Origin: Bacteroidota bacterium
GTDB taxonomy: Bacteria > Bacteroidota > Bacteroidia > Chitinophagales > Chitinophagaceae
Reading direction: 5' to 3'
Assembly: GCA_947454745.1 (NCBI GenBank)
Contig: CANGMV010000037.1
Location: 1-8,089, forward strand
Length of the DNA: 8,089 nucleotides
Part shown: piece by piece, positions 7,380 to 8,089 of the stretch
Position numbering within the stretch: position 1 is the first letter of the stretch
Layout of the letters: the number at the start of each line of letters is the position of its first letter
Made by a program: the position numbers and the translations under genes
The notes under the pieces: generated by a model
Databases searched by the model: none
What the model was told of the DNA's origin: nothing
Seen by the model: the letters and a program-made list of their open reading frames with translations, nothing else

Positions 7380-7401
7380 CCGTCCGCAAAAAACAAGAAT
7401 T

Positions 7402-7752
7402 ATGAGCGAAGCAGTAAAGTTCGTACACGAGCAATTGACAGCAAAAAAAGACTACCCAGCATTCAAAGCTGGTGATAATATTACCGTAAACTACAAGATT
7501 GTAGAGGGTGGTAAAGAGCGTATCCAAAGTTTCCGTGGTGATGTAATCAAAACACAAGGAACAGGTGCTACAGCTTCTTTTACTGTTCGTAAAATCTCTG
7601 ATGGTGTAGGTGTAGAGCGTTTATTCCCTTTCTTATCTCCAAACATCGATGGTATCGTGTTGAATAAGTCTGGTAAAGTACGTCGTGCTAAATTGTACTA
7701 CTTACGTGATCGTAGTGGTAAGAGCGCTCGTATCAAGGAAAAAAGATTCTAG
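7402..7752 (+). CDS. rplS: 50S ribosomal protein L19
   Basis: L19 lies at the interface of the two ribosomal subunits and contacts bridges between 23S and 16S rRNA. The 116-residue length is typical. Family signatures include [26 protein letters not shown] (19-44 region), the FRGDVI core (44-49), [22 protein letters not shown] (59-80 region), and the basic C-terminus [24 protein letters not shown]. The start follows an A-rich leader 23 nt after a consensus -7 element. Unlike the E. coli rpsP-rimM-trmD-rplS operon, here the gene stands alone with its own promoter and a strong terminator, as expected from high demand for a ribosomal protein. Codon usage is clearly of the highly expressed type (many CGT Arg and GGT Gly codons). 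Confidence 0.98.
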   Translation: MSEAVKFVHEQLTAKKDYPAFKAGDNITVNYKIVEGGKERIQSFRGDVIKTQGTGATASFTVRKISDGVGVERLFPFLSPNIDGIVLNKSGKVRRAKLYYLRDRSGKSARIKEKRF

Positions 7753-7757
7753 TACTC

Positions 7758-7776
7758 AAAGGGTTAAAACCTTTTT
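7758..7776 (+). terminator. Weak hairpin with U-run just after rplS
   Basis: AAAGGGT (7758-7764) pairs with ACCTTTT (7769-7775), including one G-U pair, around the 4-nt loop TAAA. The 3' arm is itself rich in U and ends in a short U-run. It lies 5 nt after the stop codon and 15 nt before a much stronger terminator, so it may be a minor first stop or a 3'-end stabiliser. Confidence 0.35.
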
Positions 7777-7790
7777 GATCCAATTTATAC

Positions 7791-7826
7791 AAAGCGGATT
7801 CCGAACCTTTCGGGATCCGCTTTTTT
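7791..7826 (+). terminator. Strong intrinsic terminator of rplS
   Basis: The arms 7791-7805 and 7809-7823 form a 15-bp stem, with one T-G wobble at 7800/7814, around the 3-nt loop CCT. The GC-rich part is GCGGAT/ATCCGC plus CCG/CGG. Six Ts follow at 7821-7826. This is a textbook rho-independent terminator and isolates rplS from tatA. Confidence 0.92.
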
Positions 7827-7882
7827 GTACTTATAATTAGCTTAATTATATAAAAATTGAGGTTTCTGTTTTAGAATTACCT

Positions 7883-7890
7883 TACCTTTA
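7883..7890 (+). promoter_or_regulatory. Candidate -7 promoter element of tatA
   Basis: TACCTTTA has one mismatch to TAnnTTTG and ends 20 nt before the tatA start codon. The upstream element is weak: ATTG at 7856-7859 sits 23 nt away, slightly too far. A separate promoter is expected because a strong terminator lies between rplS and tatA. Confidence 0.5.
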
Positions 7891-7909
7891 ATACTCTAAA
7901 TTTAACGTT

Positions 7910-8089
7910 ATGGGTAACTTAGGATTTCAAGAATTATTAATTATTGGTGTAGTGATTTTAGTAATGTTTGGCGGAAGAAAAATCCCTGAATTCATGAAGG
8001 GTTTGGGTAAAGGTATCCGTGAATTCAACGATGCTAAAAACAATGTGAAAAAAGAATTAGAAGACGGTATCAACGAAAAAGACGAGAAA
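7910..8089 (+). CDS. tatA: Twin-arginine translocase protein TatA/TatE, 3' end cut by window
   Basis: TatA oligomerises in the inner membrane to form the passage for folded proteins with twin-arginine signals recruited by TatC. From the ATG at 7910 I read 60 codons open to the window edge. Residues 5-20 (GFQELLIIGVVILVMF) are the single membrane helix, followed by the hinge and family motif FGGRKIPEF (20-28), then the amphipathic helix MKGLGKGIREFNDAKNNVKK and an acidic/basic tail. Members of this size class have about 55-90 residues, so little may be missing. TatA, TatE and TatB share this fold; the short length and FGxxKxPE hinge without a long C-terminal extension favour TatA. The gene is separated from rplS by a terminator and has its own candidate -7 element. 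No tatC is visible in the window. Confidence 0.93.
   Translation, partial: MGNLGFQELLIIGVVILVMFGGRKIPEFMKGLGKGIREFNDAKNNVKKELEDGINEKDEK

Noticed and set aside
7312..7557. Cys- and Phe-rich minus-strand open frame covering the rplS promoter and start
   Set aside because: It is antisense to a confident ribosomal protein gene and promoter, and looks like a frame shadow.

Overview
The window reads as an ordinary stretch of core bacterial chromosome from a member of the Bacteroidota, with a Chitinophagia-like relative as the likeliest guess. The phylum call rests on three things. Promoters are of the Bacteroidota type: TTTG, 20 nt, then TACCTTTG before rplS, and TAnnTTTG-like -7 elements before other genes. 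Start codons are preceded by AT-rich leaders without Shine-Dalgarno sequences. The order pheT, small coiled-coil gene, zapA, structured RNA, rny is also typical, from memory. I see no mobile element, CRISPR array, tRNA or rRNA.

Left part, minus strand: dnaB (replicative helicase) is followed 32 nt downstream by rsmE (16S rRNA m3U1498 methyltransferase), which runs off the left edge and lacks its last few dozen codons. Both are read leftward.

The 217-bp gap between dnaB and pheT is the divergence point: everything to its right is read rightward. It holds a likely dnaB promoter, a pheT -7 element, an inverted repeat, and a row of five imperfect DnaA-box-like 9-mers on one strand with spacings of 23, 20, 11 and 21 bp. 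A 21-bp stretch with only two G/C bases lies next to them. This is the most interesting part of the window, because it resembles a DnaA-binding regulatory array or a replication origin.

Right part, plus strand: pheT (Phe-tRNA synthetase beta), a 96-aa coiled-coil protein of unknown function, zapA (FtsZ-ring protein), a roughly 125-135 nt structured RNA that I interpret as a 6S RNA of the Bacteroidota type, rny (membrane-anchored RNase Y), rplS (ribosomal protein L19) with its own strong promoter and a strong terminator, and finally tatA (twin-arginine translocase), cut by the right edge.

Functionally the window mixes replication (dnaB), translation (pheT, rplS, rsmE), division (zapA), control of RNA polymerase and RNA decay (6S candidate, rny) and protein export (tatA). 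All protein genes with known names are intact apart from the two cut by the edges.
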